A DNA stretch of 64,000 nt. Source: Theobroma cacao. Its lineage: Eukaryota > Streptophyta > Magnoliopsida > Malvales > Malvaceae. The DNA lies in contig NC_030850.1 of NCBI RefSeq assembly GCF_000208745.1, positions 186,001 through 250,000 of the forward strand. Direction: 5' to 3'. The translations under genes and the position numbers were made by a program. The notes below the pieces were generated by a model, which was not told the origin of the DNA, searched no databases, and was given only the letters and a program-made list of their open reading frames with translations. Below, piece after piece: positions 30,180 to 48,445 of this stretch (position 1 is its first letter; every line of letters starts with the position of its first letter).

Positions 30180-31576
30180 AACATTGGCGTGAATGACTCA
30201 ACTCATTCAGAATGATCTTTGGGATACATCACCACTTGCTCTTATCGAAGAGATTCTTGAAGCGAGGAGCCAAAATGTTCATGCTTATGGATGGTAGAAC
30301 TAGAATCAGAATGGCTGGAAAAGAAAAAAGGAAAATAAGAAAAGGATGTAACGTGAGGATTCTTTTTTCAATAAAAGTCATAGTTCTAGCATTCCCGGAG
30401 AAGTTTTCGAGTCGATTGTCATTTAAATTCGAAAACAATTGCAACTTAATTATGTACAACTATATATATTCTAGCTGTAGCACAAAATTTCAAAAATTCA
30501 GAATTCAGACGGATTGAAAGGGTGTTATGCTGAGCCTATGAATTTGAACTCTATAATTGTGTATTCTCCCATGTGGGTTCTCGATCATTGATCATCCATT
30601 CATGGCGTGGTCCATGCAAGTAAATTGCCTGACACAGTCACGGGCCACAAAAAAACGGGGGAAAAAGAGCCAACTGAGAAGTAGGAAGCAAAATATTTTA
30701 AAGATTTATTGTGAAACTTGTCAGGAGAAAGCTCCAGAAAAAGAGCAAAAAAAAATCATGGGATTGGGTAGTAGTTATGCAGACGCGCAGAATCGATGAT
30801 GTATGGTGTGGCAATGAGTTATGATTGATATGCAAAGACAGAAGTCTGTCTCACTCAAGTGGCCCTTGAAGAGGACAGGGCATCTTCCGAACAAAATACA
30901 AAGTAAGATTATGGGCAAACGGACAATTGCATTTTTTGACCAACAGCTCCGTGTTCAACTTGTCACTAAACACCTTCAACAGTTCAACTTCAAGATTCAA
31001 GAGAGGTGGCTTAGCTTATCCGCGGTCCTGTCATGTCTTTGATTACAGCGAACACCACAACCTCCCACGTGCATTTTAATTGGCTTTGTAATTTACTTTA
31101 AAAAGCTGGCAATCGAAAACGACAAAAGAAGACTGAAAAAAAATCTTAACCTCCCCTCCCCACCCCACCCCACCCCACCCCACCGAAGATGATCTTGCCT
31201 TTTAGGTACGTCCTTTTGCTTTTCAAAGTTAATAAAACAGGTGAATTACTCTCTCTCCCCATTCAAATTGTTAGTTGTTTGGTGAAGATTGAAGAACGAT
31301 GGCACTGGTTCCCAATTAGAGCTCCCAAAATCCAGCACCTTGCAGTATAGAGAATTACAATCTTAATCGATCCATTAGGACCGACAGCCGGCAGTCTCTA
31401 TCTAAGCTGGAAGTAAACAAACACCCCCATTTCCTCGTAGAAATCAAATCTCTCTTCTGTGTGAGAAAACAAAAAGCGCCTCTGCAACAACTCTCCATAT
31501 CCAATCTCGTACTGCAATTTTTCCTCAAAATCTAACCATCACCATTCTCGATTGGACATCAGGGTTTAATCCAGAT
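30180..31576. other. Spacer between PPR and AVT3-type genes
   Basis: No coding region recognised. Includes a (CACCC)n-like C-rich run at about 31155-31184 and, from about 31250, the likely promoter and 5' UTR of the transporter gene. Confidence 0.6.
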
Positions 31577-32851
31577 ATGCGGTTCGATAAGGAAGCAAGC
31601 TCATCTTCGCATGTGCTACAAGTACCACCCCTACCAACAGAAGACACCCCGTTGTTGGGCCATCCACGCCAGCTCTCCTCCCAGTCAAAGACCTTTGCCA
31701 ATATCTTCATAGCTATAGTTGGAACAGGCGTCCTTGGCCTTCCTTATACCTTCAAGAAAACAGGCTGGCTCATGGGATCCCTCATGCTCTTCTCCGTCGC
31801 CCTTCTGACCTATTACTGCATGATGCTTTTGGTTTTTACCCGCCGCAAGCTGGAGTCCCGCCATGGCTTCTCGAAGATCAACTCCTTTGGTGATCTTGGC
31901 TTCGAGGTTTGTGGCCCCATCGGTCGCTTTGCGGTTGATGTCATGATTGTGCTTGCCCAAGCTGGCTTCTGCGTTAGTTACCTCATTTTTATTGCCAACA
32001 CTTTAGCCTATGTTTGTATTGCTGATAATCATACCAAAATTCTTGGCCTCAGTCCAAAGATTCTATTTCTGTGGGCTTGTTTTCCATTCCAGTTAGGGTT
32101 GAATTCAATTGCAACGTTGACCCATTTGGCTCCTTTGAGTATCTTTGCTGATGTGGTAGATCTTGGAGCGGTCGGAGTGGTAATGGTTGAGGATGTGTTG
32201 TTTTTCTTGAAGAATAGGCCGGCATTGAAGGCTTTTGGTGGATTCTCTGTTTTCTTTTATGGCCTTGGTGTGGCTGTTTTTTCTTTTGAAGGAGTAGGAA
32301 TGATATTGCCACTGGAATTAGAGGCAAAATACAAAGAAAAATTTGGGAAAGTGTTGGCCTTTTGCATGGCATTCATCTCTTCGCTGTATGGAGCATTTGG
32401 AATTTTGGGATACTTGGCTTTTGGTAAAGAAACCAAAGATATAATCACTACCAACCTGGGACCCGGGGTAGTAAGCACTGTGGTGCAACTGGGTCTGTGT
32501 ATCAACCTGTTTTTTACGTTCCCATTGATGATGAACCCGGTTTACGAGGTGGTGGAGAGGCGAATCTGTGATTCCAGGTACTGCTTGTGGCTGAGGTGGG
32601 TAGTGGTTCTTGGAGTGAGCTTGGTGGCTCTGACAGTCCCGAATTTTGCAGATTTCTTGTCACTTGTGGGCAGTAGCGTGTGCTGTGCTCTGGGATTTGT
32701 GTTGCCTGCTTCCTTTCACTTGATGGTATTCAAGAACGAGTTAGCGTGGAATGGATTGATTTTGGATGCGGTTATTGTGGTTTTAGGTCTGATAATGGGA
32801 ATCTCTGGAACCTGGTCTTCTCTGATGGAGATTTTTGCCTCCAAGGCCTGA
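31577..32851 (+). CDS. Vacuolar amino-acid transporter, AVT3 group (AAAP family)
   Basis: Proton-coupled amino-acid permease of the AAAP superfamily. AVT3 members of Arabidopsis export neutral amino acids from the vacuole. Single exon, 424 aa, as usual for this group. After a hydrophilic N-terminus with a dileucine-like TPLLG near residue 23, the family signature SQSKTFANIFIAIVGTGVLG opens the first of about 11 membrane spans. Others include LMGSLMLFSVALLTYYCMML, FAVDVMIVLAQAGFCVSYLI, VFFYGLGVAVFSFEGVGMIL, WVVVLGVSLVALTVPNFADF and a last span near the C-terminus. Substrate and vacuolar location are inferred from the family. A decayed copy of the 3' end lies 0.76 kb downstream. Confidence 0.93.
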   Translation: MRFDKEASSSSHVLQVPPLPTEDTPLLGHPRQLSSQSKTFANIFIAIVGTGVLGLPYTFKKTGWLMGSLMLFSVALLTYYCMMLLVFTRRKLESRHGFSKINSFGDLGFEVCGPIGRFAVDVMIVLAQAGFCVSYLIFIANTLAYVCIADNHTKILGLSPKILFLWACFPFQLGLNSIATLTHLAPLSIFADVVDLGAVGVVMVEDVLFFLKNRPALKAFGGFSVFFYGLGVAVFSFEGVGMILPLELEAKYKEKFGKVLAFCMAFISSLYGAFGILGYLAFGKETKDIITTNLGPGVVSTVVQLGLCINLFFTFPLMMNPVYEVVERRICDSRYCLWLRWVVVLGVSLVALTVPNFADFLSLVGSSVCCALGFVLPASFHLMVFKNELAWNGLILDAVIVVLGLIMGISGTWSSLMEIFASKA

Positions 32852-33608
32852 TTTTGTGTTGGCCTTACCAACAAACAACCTCTATCAGTATGATATCTCA
32901 GTTAAATATGAGATAAACGTTCACCATGTATAATATATTACAGCTGAATTCTTGGATTTGATTGTGCACTCTATTTAGCACTGCATCTAAGTTGTAATGA
33001 CAAAATCATCACGTTCAGGTTGCCAGGGTTGTTCAATCGCTGAGCTGTTGATTTATTGTTTTCATAAAATCATCTCGTTCAGCTGTTGGACTAAATGCTT
33101 AATTAATGAGCATGCATTCATAGATATGCAGGCAGATAGCAGGAACAGAAAGCCAAATAAGGCTCATGTTGGGTAGGAGCAAAACTTGCAGGAAATCTCC
33201 CTGAGGGTTACAGAAATATCTGCAAATTGATAATAAGATTAAGCGGAAGCCACGTGGTACTTCTCTGCTGTTGGCACAAAATTCTTTATGACCCCATGGC
33301 TATGGCTATGGTCCACACAGGAAAACTGACATCATACCCATGCGCTGCCGTTGCTTGGATAAACGCTACATTCGTAAAGCTTCGCGATATCAGAACTAAA
33401 GGAAAAGAAGAAGAAACAAGCAACCTGCTGAGGTAGACCTCGGCATTTGGTAGACAAATCTGTTTCAGGTCAACTATCTACCAACCACTGACGTTTTTGA
33501 TAGCATAAACCAAGGTTAAGTAACCCTTTATCTGTTTTGGACAAATCAGATTTGTATTCATCGAAAGAAGTAGGCAAGCCTACTACAATGTAAACAAGCG
33601 GCTCTTAT
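32852..33608. other. 3' flank of AVT3-type gene
   Basis: Probable 3' UTR and spacer. The near-repeat aaaatcatcacgttcag / aaaatcatctcgttcag occurs at about 33003 and 33066. No gene seen. Confidence 0.55.
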
Positions 33609-33756
33609 CGGTTTTGTATTTCCTGCTTTTGTTTCATTTGATGGTGTACAAAGAGGAGTGAGAGCAAGGGTAGAATGAACTGATTCTGGTTGGGAGTCCC
33701 CGGAATCTGGCTTTCCTTGACACAAATTTTTGCATCCAAAGCCTGATCTTCAGTGT
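33609..33756 (+). pseudogene. Fragment of an AVT3-type gene 3' end
   Basis: About 150 bp matches the last part of the upstream transporter (about 32688-32860): ggttttgtatttcctgctt parallels ggatttgtgttgcctgctt, then tcatttgatggtgtacaa, agaatgaactgattctgg, a gap of about 33 bp, and tttttgcatccaaagcctga parallels tttttgcctccaaggcctga at the stop. Frameshifts and early stops make it non-coding. It seems to be what remains of a tandem second copy. Confidence 0.8.
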
Positions 33757-34747
33757 GCAGTTGTTCGTCAACTGTGGTAGAAGAAACAGCACTTCCACTT
33801 CTTTCACAGCCATTTTAATTTAGTATAACATTTCAGATTGTTCTGATTGACTTGTTACATATCCCCATACCACGACCGGTTTGGAGCAGGATGACGTCAA
33901 TAAAACCGCGGCCTCCTATTCCTATGCATGGAACCTTACTTGGATTAAATAGCACCTCCACTAGCCCCTTCCTCCGCCTATGCTTGAAACTTACAATTGC
34001 CATGTCCCAACATAAGAATACAAAGGGATGTAATCAGGTTGACTTTATACAAATATCCGCAAGTACCCAATCCAATAACATAAGATTCGAGTATTCTATA
34101 GTCAGATATGAGGCAGATTTAGATAAAACTTTAAATATTGGTCTCAAGTTTGGATAGGTTTACACTATCACTCTTAAAATACATCCGTTACTCAAACCTG
34201 ATCATACATATATAAGAACAAGTGAAAATTTGATAAATCCCAGTGGCCAGCCACTCGCACAAAATCATCCACTGCATGAGAAACATTCAGCATTTATAAA
34301 AATAAAAAACAAAAACAAGAACAACTGCATCAACATCTGCGTCAGCATGAGAAAAGAGTTCATACAAATTTTACGTTCCATATCAAAATACAATGATTCT
34401 TACTAGCTATTTGTAAACAAGAATATTACGTGCGTTCAGACTGTCCAAAACGGGAAAATAATAATAATAATAACACAAAAAAAGAAAGCAAAAAATACAA
34501 AGGTAAAAGGGGAAGAAAATGAACTACGGTATAAAGTTATGAAAAGTGAAAGAAAAAGACATTGGCAAAATCACACAGGCAAAAATTACAGGGCACAATC
34601 ACTCCTTATCCGTTACTATATACTGCTAATGAAAGAATCAGGCCGCCACGCATCAGAGGAAAATCTTGACCTACAAGGGCTTAACATGAAAAAGAAACCG
34701 CCGATTTAATTGCATTTATATTTTTTTTTTCTTTTATCTTCCTTTAA
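33757..34747. other. Spacer and 3' UTR of the EH-domain gene
   Basis: No coding region recognised. AT-rich, with a short AAT repeat near 34458-34472. The right part (from roughly 34400) is probably the 3' UTR of the minus-strand EH gene. Confidence 0.55.
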
Positions 34748-37700
34748 CTAAAAAGCACTCCAGTTATCAGAGTCTCTCCTCGGGGTCTGACTCTCCAGTG
34801 ATGTCCTAAATGGCCCAGTCGACCCAAATGGATCACTATCATCAAATGATGGGAACTCATGACTATGATCAAACCCTGTAGTGCTTCGCATGGAATCAAA
34901 CCTCGCTAGGGAATGCCGCGGAGATTGGAGTGTCCCACTGTCATGTCCATCATGCCCATTAAAAGAATCAAACCTCAATGGGGGGAACCCATAACCCTGA
35001 TCCAAATCTCTTGAGCTACGAACAGAATCAAACCTATCGAGAGATGGGGATTGAAAGAATCCACTATCTTGCATGTTGAATGAATTAGAGAAGCTGTCAA
35101 ATGAGTGCCCTTCCGATCCTTCACTAAACCTCCGTTGGGAGCTCCCATAATTATAAGCAGGGGTGCTTGGAACAGAATCAGCAAATATAGACGAGCTTTG
35201 CCCCTTGAACATGTTATCTGAATAGGCAGGAGTGCTTGGAACAGAATCCGCAAATATGGATGAACTCTTCCCCTTGAACATGTTATCTGCATAAGCAGGA
35301 GTGCTTGGAACAGAATCTGCAAAAATAGACGAGCTTTTCCCCTTGAACATATTATCTGTGTAAGCAGGGGTGCTCGGAACAGAATCCGCAAAAATAGATG
35401 AGCTCTTCCCATGGAACATGTTATCTGTGTAGGCAGGGGTGCTTGGAACAGAATCTGCAAAAGTAAACGGGCCTTTCCCTGGGAACATGTTATCTGTGTG
35501 GGACGACTGTGTTCTTATGGGCTTTATATTGAAGTCACTAAGACCAAATAGAGAGTTATCATCATGCCTCTCATGTTCCATCTCCTGCATCGAAAGTGTT
35601 CTTTAGACCAATTTGTGATTCTCAAAACAATTCTAACAGAAATTTCAAAAAAAAAAAACAATTCTAACATATCTTTTCAAGAAACAAACAACATTCGTTT
35701 GGAAAAAGATTGATATTCACTCCAAAAGTCATCAAAATTCAAGAAAAAGAATAAAACTTTGACATCCAAGGAAAGATATAAAAACAATATAAAGTTTACT
35801 TCAATAAACTAATTTGACGGTAAATGGTCCTTTGAGATCTTATACTAAAAACTTTTGGACACTACTCACTAAATCTTGGCCAAAGACAAAGCAAAAAATT
35901 TTCAATCATAAATGAAAATGTAATAATTTTTATTTGACAGTAGAAACAGAAACAAAAAAAAAAAAAGAAAAAAGAAAGAAAGAAAAACTAAGAAAACCCA
36001 AGCTTCAAATAGAGAAAATATGTTTCAATCTCTTGATTTGACTTACAAAAAGAAAATCACCTGCAATCTAATCTGTATGCTAGCAGATAAATAATTCACG
36101 TACCTTGCCACTTTCACTGTCAAAGCCCCAAACTGAATCTGTATCATGAGTATCAAATTTGCCCCAGCTAGGTTCATCAAAACCTTTGTCTTCAGAAAAT
36201 ATAGATTCAGCACCACCTTGATCACTGTACAAATAAATCACCTATTTGTCAAGGCACCTTACCTAAACATCAAAAACTTAAAGAAAAAAATAAATCCCTA
36301 CTGCACAACCATGTGGAGGTTCACTGCTTGCAGAAAATAGAGGGAGGAAGAGTAGCTGAGAACTACATAAAATTGCAAACTAAACAACACACCTTCTGGA
36401 TTCTTTAGCAAGAGGTGAGCCATCAGCATCACTTGTTTTCTTGGCATGGGGAGAATCAAAAGGATCACTTGTCTTCTGAGCATGTGGAGAACCATTAGCA
36501 ACACTACTCTTTGTGTCATGGGAATCCTGGAATTCTTGAGATGGCTTATCTGCTGTACTACTTACAGCTGGACTTTCAGAGGGACTTTTTGCCAGGCCAT
36601 CCTCACTTTGGTCATTTGCCAAATCTTTCTCAGGGATCCGCTCACTTGTGCTGGGAACCTTATCTGTCTTAGCATCATCAGCAGTTGCAGAAGGTGTTTC
36701 TTTTTGAACTGACGAAGTTTTTGGTTTTGGAGGGGCTATGACATTTTGTACATCAAGAGTGAGCTCTTTTACAAATGTGAATCCTGAAAGGATAAAGTTA
36801 TGGTTCATTTAGAATTGCATACAGATTACACTTTATAGAGAAGATAGCACCATCGAATCCTATGCATTATGAGTAACATTATGTTAAGGGCATGCAAAGT
36901 CCATCATTGAATGTGGTCCACCAAACATTCTAGATTGAACAACAAACAATACAAATGCCCTACAGGCACATACCTTCGTCTTCAAACTTGTCCCGATCTT
37001 CATCCCAATCAGCTGCACCTTCTTGGATTCCAGGTTGCCAGCCTTAAATAAAAAAACAAAACCAATTAAAGCCATCTAGATACCTTAAATTTACTAGATT
37101 AAAAACGAAAATCAGAGACCCATCCAAGCATTTTCAGCTCAATGCAGAATAATGTGAGAAGGCAAATAAAAAGTGTGGCATGATTATAGTTGTATCACGG
37201 AACACTTCCCAGAGGAGGTTAAAAGCAGTTGCTTAAACAGATAACTGTAAAAATAGCTTTTGCAGAAGTTATTTCTGAATAGGAAATCTCTTGGCAGGAA
37301 AGATCACAGAATGCGCAGAAAGAAGTAAATTAGTCAACCAAATAAGCCCATACTTACAGACATGTAATACATATTATGAAAGGTTACTAAGTGGAGATGG
37401 TACCAAATGGAAGCTCAACCAGTGAAGTCGGTTTACAACGTAATCCATATTGCTTGCAACGTTCATTAACAGATTTTACTAATTCCTCAAGACCTGATTG
37501 AATATGATTAACACGATCCTGCACAAGCCAACAGAAACTATGCTATTACAGACAAGTTTCACAGTCTCCATGACTAAACTAAATCTAGTAAACTATAATC
37601 AGATTATACCTGGAGAGCACCATCCTTATTGTCTCCTTGTTCTATTCTGACAATTGCCTGATACAATTCCATTTTTCTTTCCTGCAAGTGATTCGAGTAA

Positions 37701-40700
37701 GTCTCACAAAAGCTTCTAATGAAAATAAAGCACATAAAAAATTAAAGGAAATTCAAGCATACCTATGAAGCCAAATCACCCATACGCTATCACTCTAAAA
37801 CATAGAAAATTCCTAAATACCTGAATATCACGAAACGTGGACTCCTCAATGGTTAATCTAGAGGCCACATCTCCAGTCTGCCTGTATTTCTCTTCATACT
37901 TCCTTGCCAAAATGTCAACCTGAGACACGAAATAATTCAGCTGTGCAACAACAGACATTCACATGGAAAATTGAATTGAATTCTAGACAAAGGAAAAAGA
38001 AACAAGGTACCTCTTGTTTGTCAGCAGACACTCTTTCAGTGATCTCATTAAGTCGATTGTCACATCTGCTTTTATATAAAATCTATAGCCAAGTGACAAC
38101 AAATGAAAAAAAAGGGTAAAGAATTAATGGTCTGGAGATCCAACATCAAAGACCCCTAGAGGGAACATATGTATTTTAACAAGAACACAGTTCGAAGAAA
38201 ATTCCTTGTATGGCATTCATGTCTTCAGCAATACTAGCATACTTTACATTAGGGTTTGAGTAATCCCATACGGATCAAATATAGTAGGAATGATGAAGGG
38301 CTTTGCACTCAGTTTTCTATTCATAAAGACAAAAGAAGCATACTCACAAGTTCCTGCATCTTAGCACGAAAGAATTCTGTCTTCGCTTTTGAATCATGTA
38401 TCTCCTTTTCCAGTTCTTCAACCTTCAAAATCGAGGCCAGAGTAATATAAATTTCCAGAGAAGACATGCTAGGCACTTCAGAGAAAATAAAGCCTCAGAA
38501 GGAAACAAAATACTACAGTTTAAATTAAGTCACATCTCACAAGCAATTGCATAGAACTGTCTCTCAAAAACAGTTAAAATGAAGATGCACTATCCAGACA
38601 TACGTTATGGCCCTAAACACAAGATGCTTGTCAATTACAACATTGATTAGGGAAAAAGAAGAATAAAAGTTAAAGAAATGTCATGGCAACTAAAAGATAT
38701 GGATTTAGTACAAAACAAATCAAAAGTGGGAAAGGGTGGGGGAAGGCAGGGGGGAGGAATTAGAATAAATTCCACGTTTAATGCATGATACTAGAACACA
38801 GCAAGTCACAGAGAAAAAGAAGGAAGTGCCTTTTTATTTGCTTCTGTTGCCTCTTTGAACTTAGAATTAAGAGAATCTTGCTCCTCTTGGCTAAGTTGAT
38901 CTACAAAGTTCTTTTCCAACACAGGAACCTTGGACTTTTGCTGAGTGGGCTGCACCTGTGCATCAGTTGGTGAAACAGAGACTGGCCTTGGTGGTCTTCC
39001 CCTAGCAGAAGGTAAAGGTGGCCGGGAAGCAGTAAAAACTTGTGGTTGTTGGGAACCTATTGGAGATTTTTTGTTAAAGGGAGATAATCCGCAAAGAAAA
39101 GCATGGAAGAGCAAAATACTGCATAATATGACAAATACGGAAATGATACCATGACCAGGTCCCCAAGCTGCATTTCCATAAGGAGCTGCAGGATGACCTG
39201 AGGTGGACACAAGAGTTTCATCAGATATGATAGTACTTGGGAGCATTGAAGGAAGAGGGCGGCCTTCCCTGTAGCGTTCCATCAAATAAAGGGCAGTACA
39301 GAACTCTCTCAAAGAAAGCATGCTGTCATTATCCTGATCAGATAGGTCCCACACCTGCTTTAAGACCTCTGAAACACCAACAAGTAATATCAAAATGACC
39401 CTTAATCATAAGGTGGCATAGCAAATGCCTTCTAAAAGAAAGACAAAAATGTATATCAATGTAAAGGGTTCTAAGATTTTAAAAAGAGCTCACATCTAAT
39501 AAGAGTTAAGAAGGAAAAAATTAAAGTGAAAAGGAAAGAATAAAAGGTTAATATAGTAAAATGATAAACAAAAAAGAAATAAAAAGAAATTAAACAACAT
39601 TGACCAAATGCACTAAGTAGGTTTCAACTATGTAACATTTTTAACATTTTTTCATTGAAAATATTTTATTAAATGAGTAACCCAATGCATTGAAAATAAG
39701 TTAAATTATTGAAGATTGACATTTCCAATGATTTATCAAACAACACCTTAAACCAATAACATTTCTAACAATCAAAATTGATTGATGTAAACCAAAGAGT
39801 TAGGTTATCTTTAGAATGAGAGAGAGGAGAAATTAGAAGAAGAAACAACAAGAAAACAGAACTCAGAGAAAGGAATAACAAATCCATAACCTACTATTGG
39901 AAGTGAAAGAGAGAGCAAAGGTCTTTGAGCAGAAAAGAAATCTTAAATTTCGATTTTGTTTAACCAAATGTCTTATGACATTGGCCTTCTTTTTAACTTT
40001 TCCTCATTTTTCCTCTTCCTTAAAATTGCATATAAGCTAGTGTAGCACTTGTATACTAGATGAATACAATATTCTGGCCCTTTAAAATTAATTGCAATAA
40101 AGTATAATGATATGAATTAACATTTCATCCATCAGTAGTAGAATTTTTCATTTCACAACCAGCCTACCTGTCTATCATGCGTCTAGGAACTCATGCAAGG
40201 CAATTTTTAATTCTTCATTTTAGAAATTTCAAAAAGAAACAAAGGAAGAAAAACTGCATAAGCTTTGCTTCTCTAAGTCCTATTGGCTTGGGCCCCATTA
40301 CTTCAACATAAACTCTTGTTTTCCCTTGATCTTAGTATCTTGATGAATTTTTTTATTTTCATTTTTTACCCTGTTTCTTAACGGTTTCAACAAGGATTTT
40401 AGTTCATTTCTGCACTTAATACCAGCCATAAAATTCTCAAGAAGCTAAAAATGTGTTTCAAGATTTCACAAAGAGACATTCACTCTCCATAAACCCAGAG
40501 AATAAGTACCTGAGAATAGAGATACTAATATTGATAGTACTTAGAAAAAAAAGTTATATCAATTGATCAGTTAAAATAATAAAATAGAATCTCACCTTTA
40601 TAAGTACATGTAGTTTATAAGAGATGAATAGCTGTTCAAAAAGTAACTAAAAAACAAATACAAGCTCAGTGATCCACAAGTTAAATACATGCAGAGGCAC

Positions 40701-42921
40701 ATGATCTATTTCACTATCACCATAAGATTTCAAAAACAAAAATATTTAACCAACAGAATTTGAGCTAGTAGTAGATAAACTAAAAGTTGACAACCACTCA
40801 TAGCCTACCTCTTGGGAGCCTCCAACTTAAGAACAGATTGCGGGCCTGTTCACCAGCAATTTTTCCATCTCTATCAGTGTCAACTTGTACAAATACTTTC
40901 GTAAACCTCTGAACATCAGACTGAGTCATCTTTGGCCATGGGGGCAGAGACTGAGTTGATTGACCAGAAGCCAAGTTCCCTGCTCTAGCAGGAAACCCAG
41001 TTGAACCAGAAGCAGCATTGCTTTGAACTGCAACCTGCTGATTCTGTTTCCCTGTTGGATGACTTGGCTGATACTGACCACCCACAGGTTGTTGAGAAAG
41101 TGTACTCTGCAGAGACTGAGCTGGGCTTGGCTTTACAGAAGGATGGGGCCCAGAGGCTGGAATAGAGGCTGTTGAGACAGTTGAGCTAGTTGCAGATGAT
41201 GTAGTTGCCAAAGAAGTTTGCTTTGATTGCGTTGGAGTTGCAGAGAAGACATCTCCAAAAAGGGAGTCGGAGGCAAACCCATTTCCTGAAACCACCAATG
41301 CTTTGGGATCCTTTGCTGCTAACTGGCTGGATCGCATGGACGAATCTTGTGGTTTTGGAGCAGGCATCTGCCCAGGGGTTGCTTGTGGTCTTGGTTGCGT
41401 GAAAGGTGTCAAACCTGATGCTGTCAGTCCAAATCCATCTTGGCTTGTAGAAGGACCAACACCTCGGTCATGAACTTGGTTATTACCACTGGTTGTGAGG
41501 CCACCCGAGCTTCCACTCTGCCAATTAGTTGAGGAACTTGACGTTGGAAGAGAAGGAGCCACCATGTTTCCTCCCCTTGGCATTCCTTGTCCTGCAATAA
41601 CTTGTTGTGCTTGTGAGGAACTGCTGGAAGGCATAGCTTGGGGTGGCCTCATAACCTGGTTTTGCTGTGATTGGAAATGCTGCTGATTTACACCCACATT
41701 GCCAGGACCAGGTGTACCTCTAAGGCCAAAATTTTGGGATGATACTGATGGGGTGCCGCTGGACTGCGGAGTAGGTGTTGCTACCCTCGACTGTGGTGTA
41801 GGTGTAGCTGCAAGGTTTATCTGGGGAGCAGGAATCCTAGCAGAAGCAGGGCCATACAGTGCAGCCTTTACCATATCTGGGGTCAATTCTCGCTTACTTT
41901 GTGCCACAGTTACAAGTTTAAGGGCATTATAAAATTCTTGTCTACCAAGATAACCTAGTTTCTTCTGGTCAGCATGCATCCAGACCTGCATAGAAAAGAA
42001 GCATAAACAAAAAATCCAACTCAGTGTAACAAATATTACATTTGCACATACTAAGAACTTCCAAAACCAAACAAATACAAGAATTCTCTAAAAACAGAAG
42101 TGATATGAAACAATCAACTGAACACTCAGAAGTATTGATGTACCAGTTTTTTCCAAGCATAACACCGCTGAACAGAAATTAAATATTCTAATACGAGATT
42201 TGAACATAAATGATGCTTAAGTTGAAGAACATTGATAAAGGCATGTCAGCAGTGCATCATCCCCAATATGACCACAAACTAAAGAAGCTTTTACTGCAAT
42301 AGTTGGACTAATTATGAAATAGCAGTTTCTCTTGCACCATCTGGAAAATATTTTAACGACCGACAGTTTAAAAGAAAGACAAAATAACTAACGGTTTTGA
42401 ATTCAAATCAGATTGGATTGGTAAGCTTAGTACAATCCATATGTCAATTCTGTGTTCTTCGTTTTCCTTTTGTCTCAATGAGCAGATATCGGCCAGTATC
42501 CAGAAGCAGCGAATGGAATAACAACTAAATCGGGAAGAAACAAAAGAAGTCCAAAAACATTCCATAAAGCAGTTAATCGATTGATTAGAGCGAAATCTGA
42601 TGTAGAGCTCCAAAATTTCAAAAATTAATAGCAGCTAAACCTAGTTACAGAAGAAGAGACGAAAAGTGGCGGAATGAAAGACTCGAATCTGATCTAAGCC
42701 TCTAAAGACCCCAAAGAAGAGAGGTAAGTTGACATTTATTGGAGAAATATAAAAAGAAACAGGGAAATGACCTGAGCGAGAACGTTTTTGGGCAAATTGG
42801 AGCCCTGAAAAAAGGCAACAGCCTCGGCGCCACTGATCTGGCCGTCGCCGTCCAAATCTGCTTTCCTAAAATAAGCATCGAACAGATCGCCGTTGTTAGG
42901 AATCTGGTTTTGCGCCGCCAT
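34748..42921 (-). CDS. EH-domain protein of the TPLATE complex (AtEH/Pan1-like, EPS15-related)
   Basis: Endocytic adaptor; in plants AtEH1/2 belong to the TPLATE complex in clathrin-mediated endocytosis and actin-driven autophagy. Exons (minus): 42921-42772, 41985-40809, 39368-39150, 39056-38830, 38422-38348, 38082-38011, 37919-37821, 37681-37610, 37518-37404, 37042-36974, 36783-36393, 36224-36104, 35584-34748; all phases agree, 1207 aa. EH domain 1 has a canonical EF loop at D22-E33. A Gln/Pro/Ser-rich linker follows. EH domain 2 has loops at about 419-430 and 453-464 (DQDNDSMLSLRE). Then comes a coiled coil of about 150 residues (KVEELEKEI, NERCKQYGL), a Trp/acidic segment (WDEDRDKFEDEG), and a low-complexity tail with 23-residue repeats. 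The intron at 38829-38423 appears to start with GC. Length is near remembered AtEH2. Confidence 0.92.
35153..35497 (-). repeat. Coding minisatellite: five 69-bp (23-residue) units in the EH gene
   Basis: Five consecutive in-frame units in the last exon, each starting (T/A/S)DNMF, with GK or GQ and Ser-rich residues, and ending FADSVPSTPAY. Unit 1 is most diverged (PGKGPFT); units 2-5 differ at one to three residues. The shared VPSTPAY core occurs in other plant EH proteins, so local amplification of a native motif is likely. Confidence 0.93.
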
Positions 42922-48445
<5,524 letters not shown>

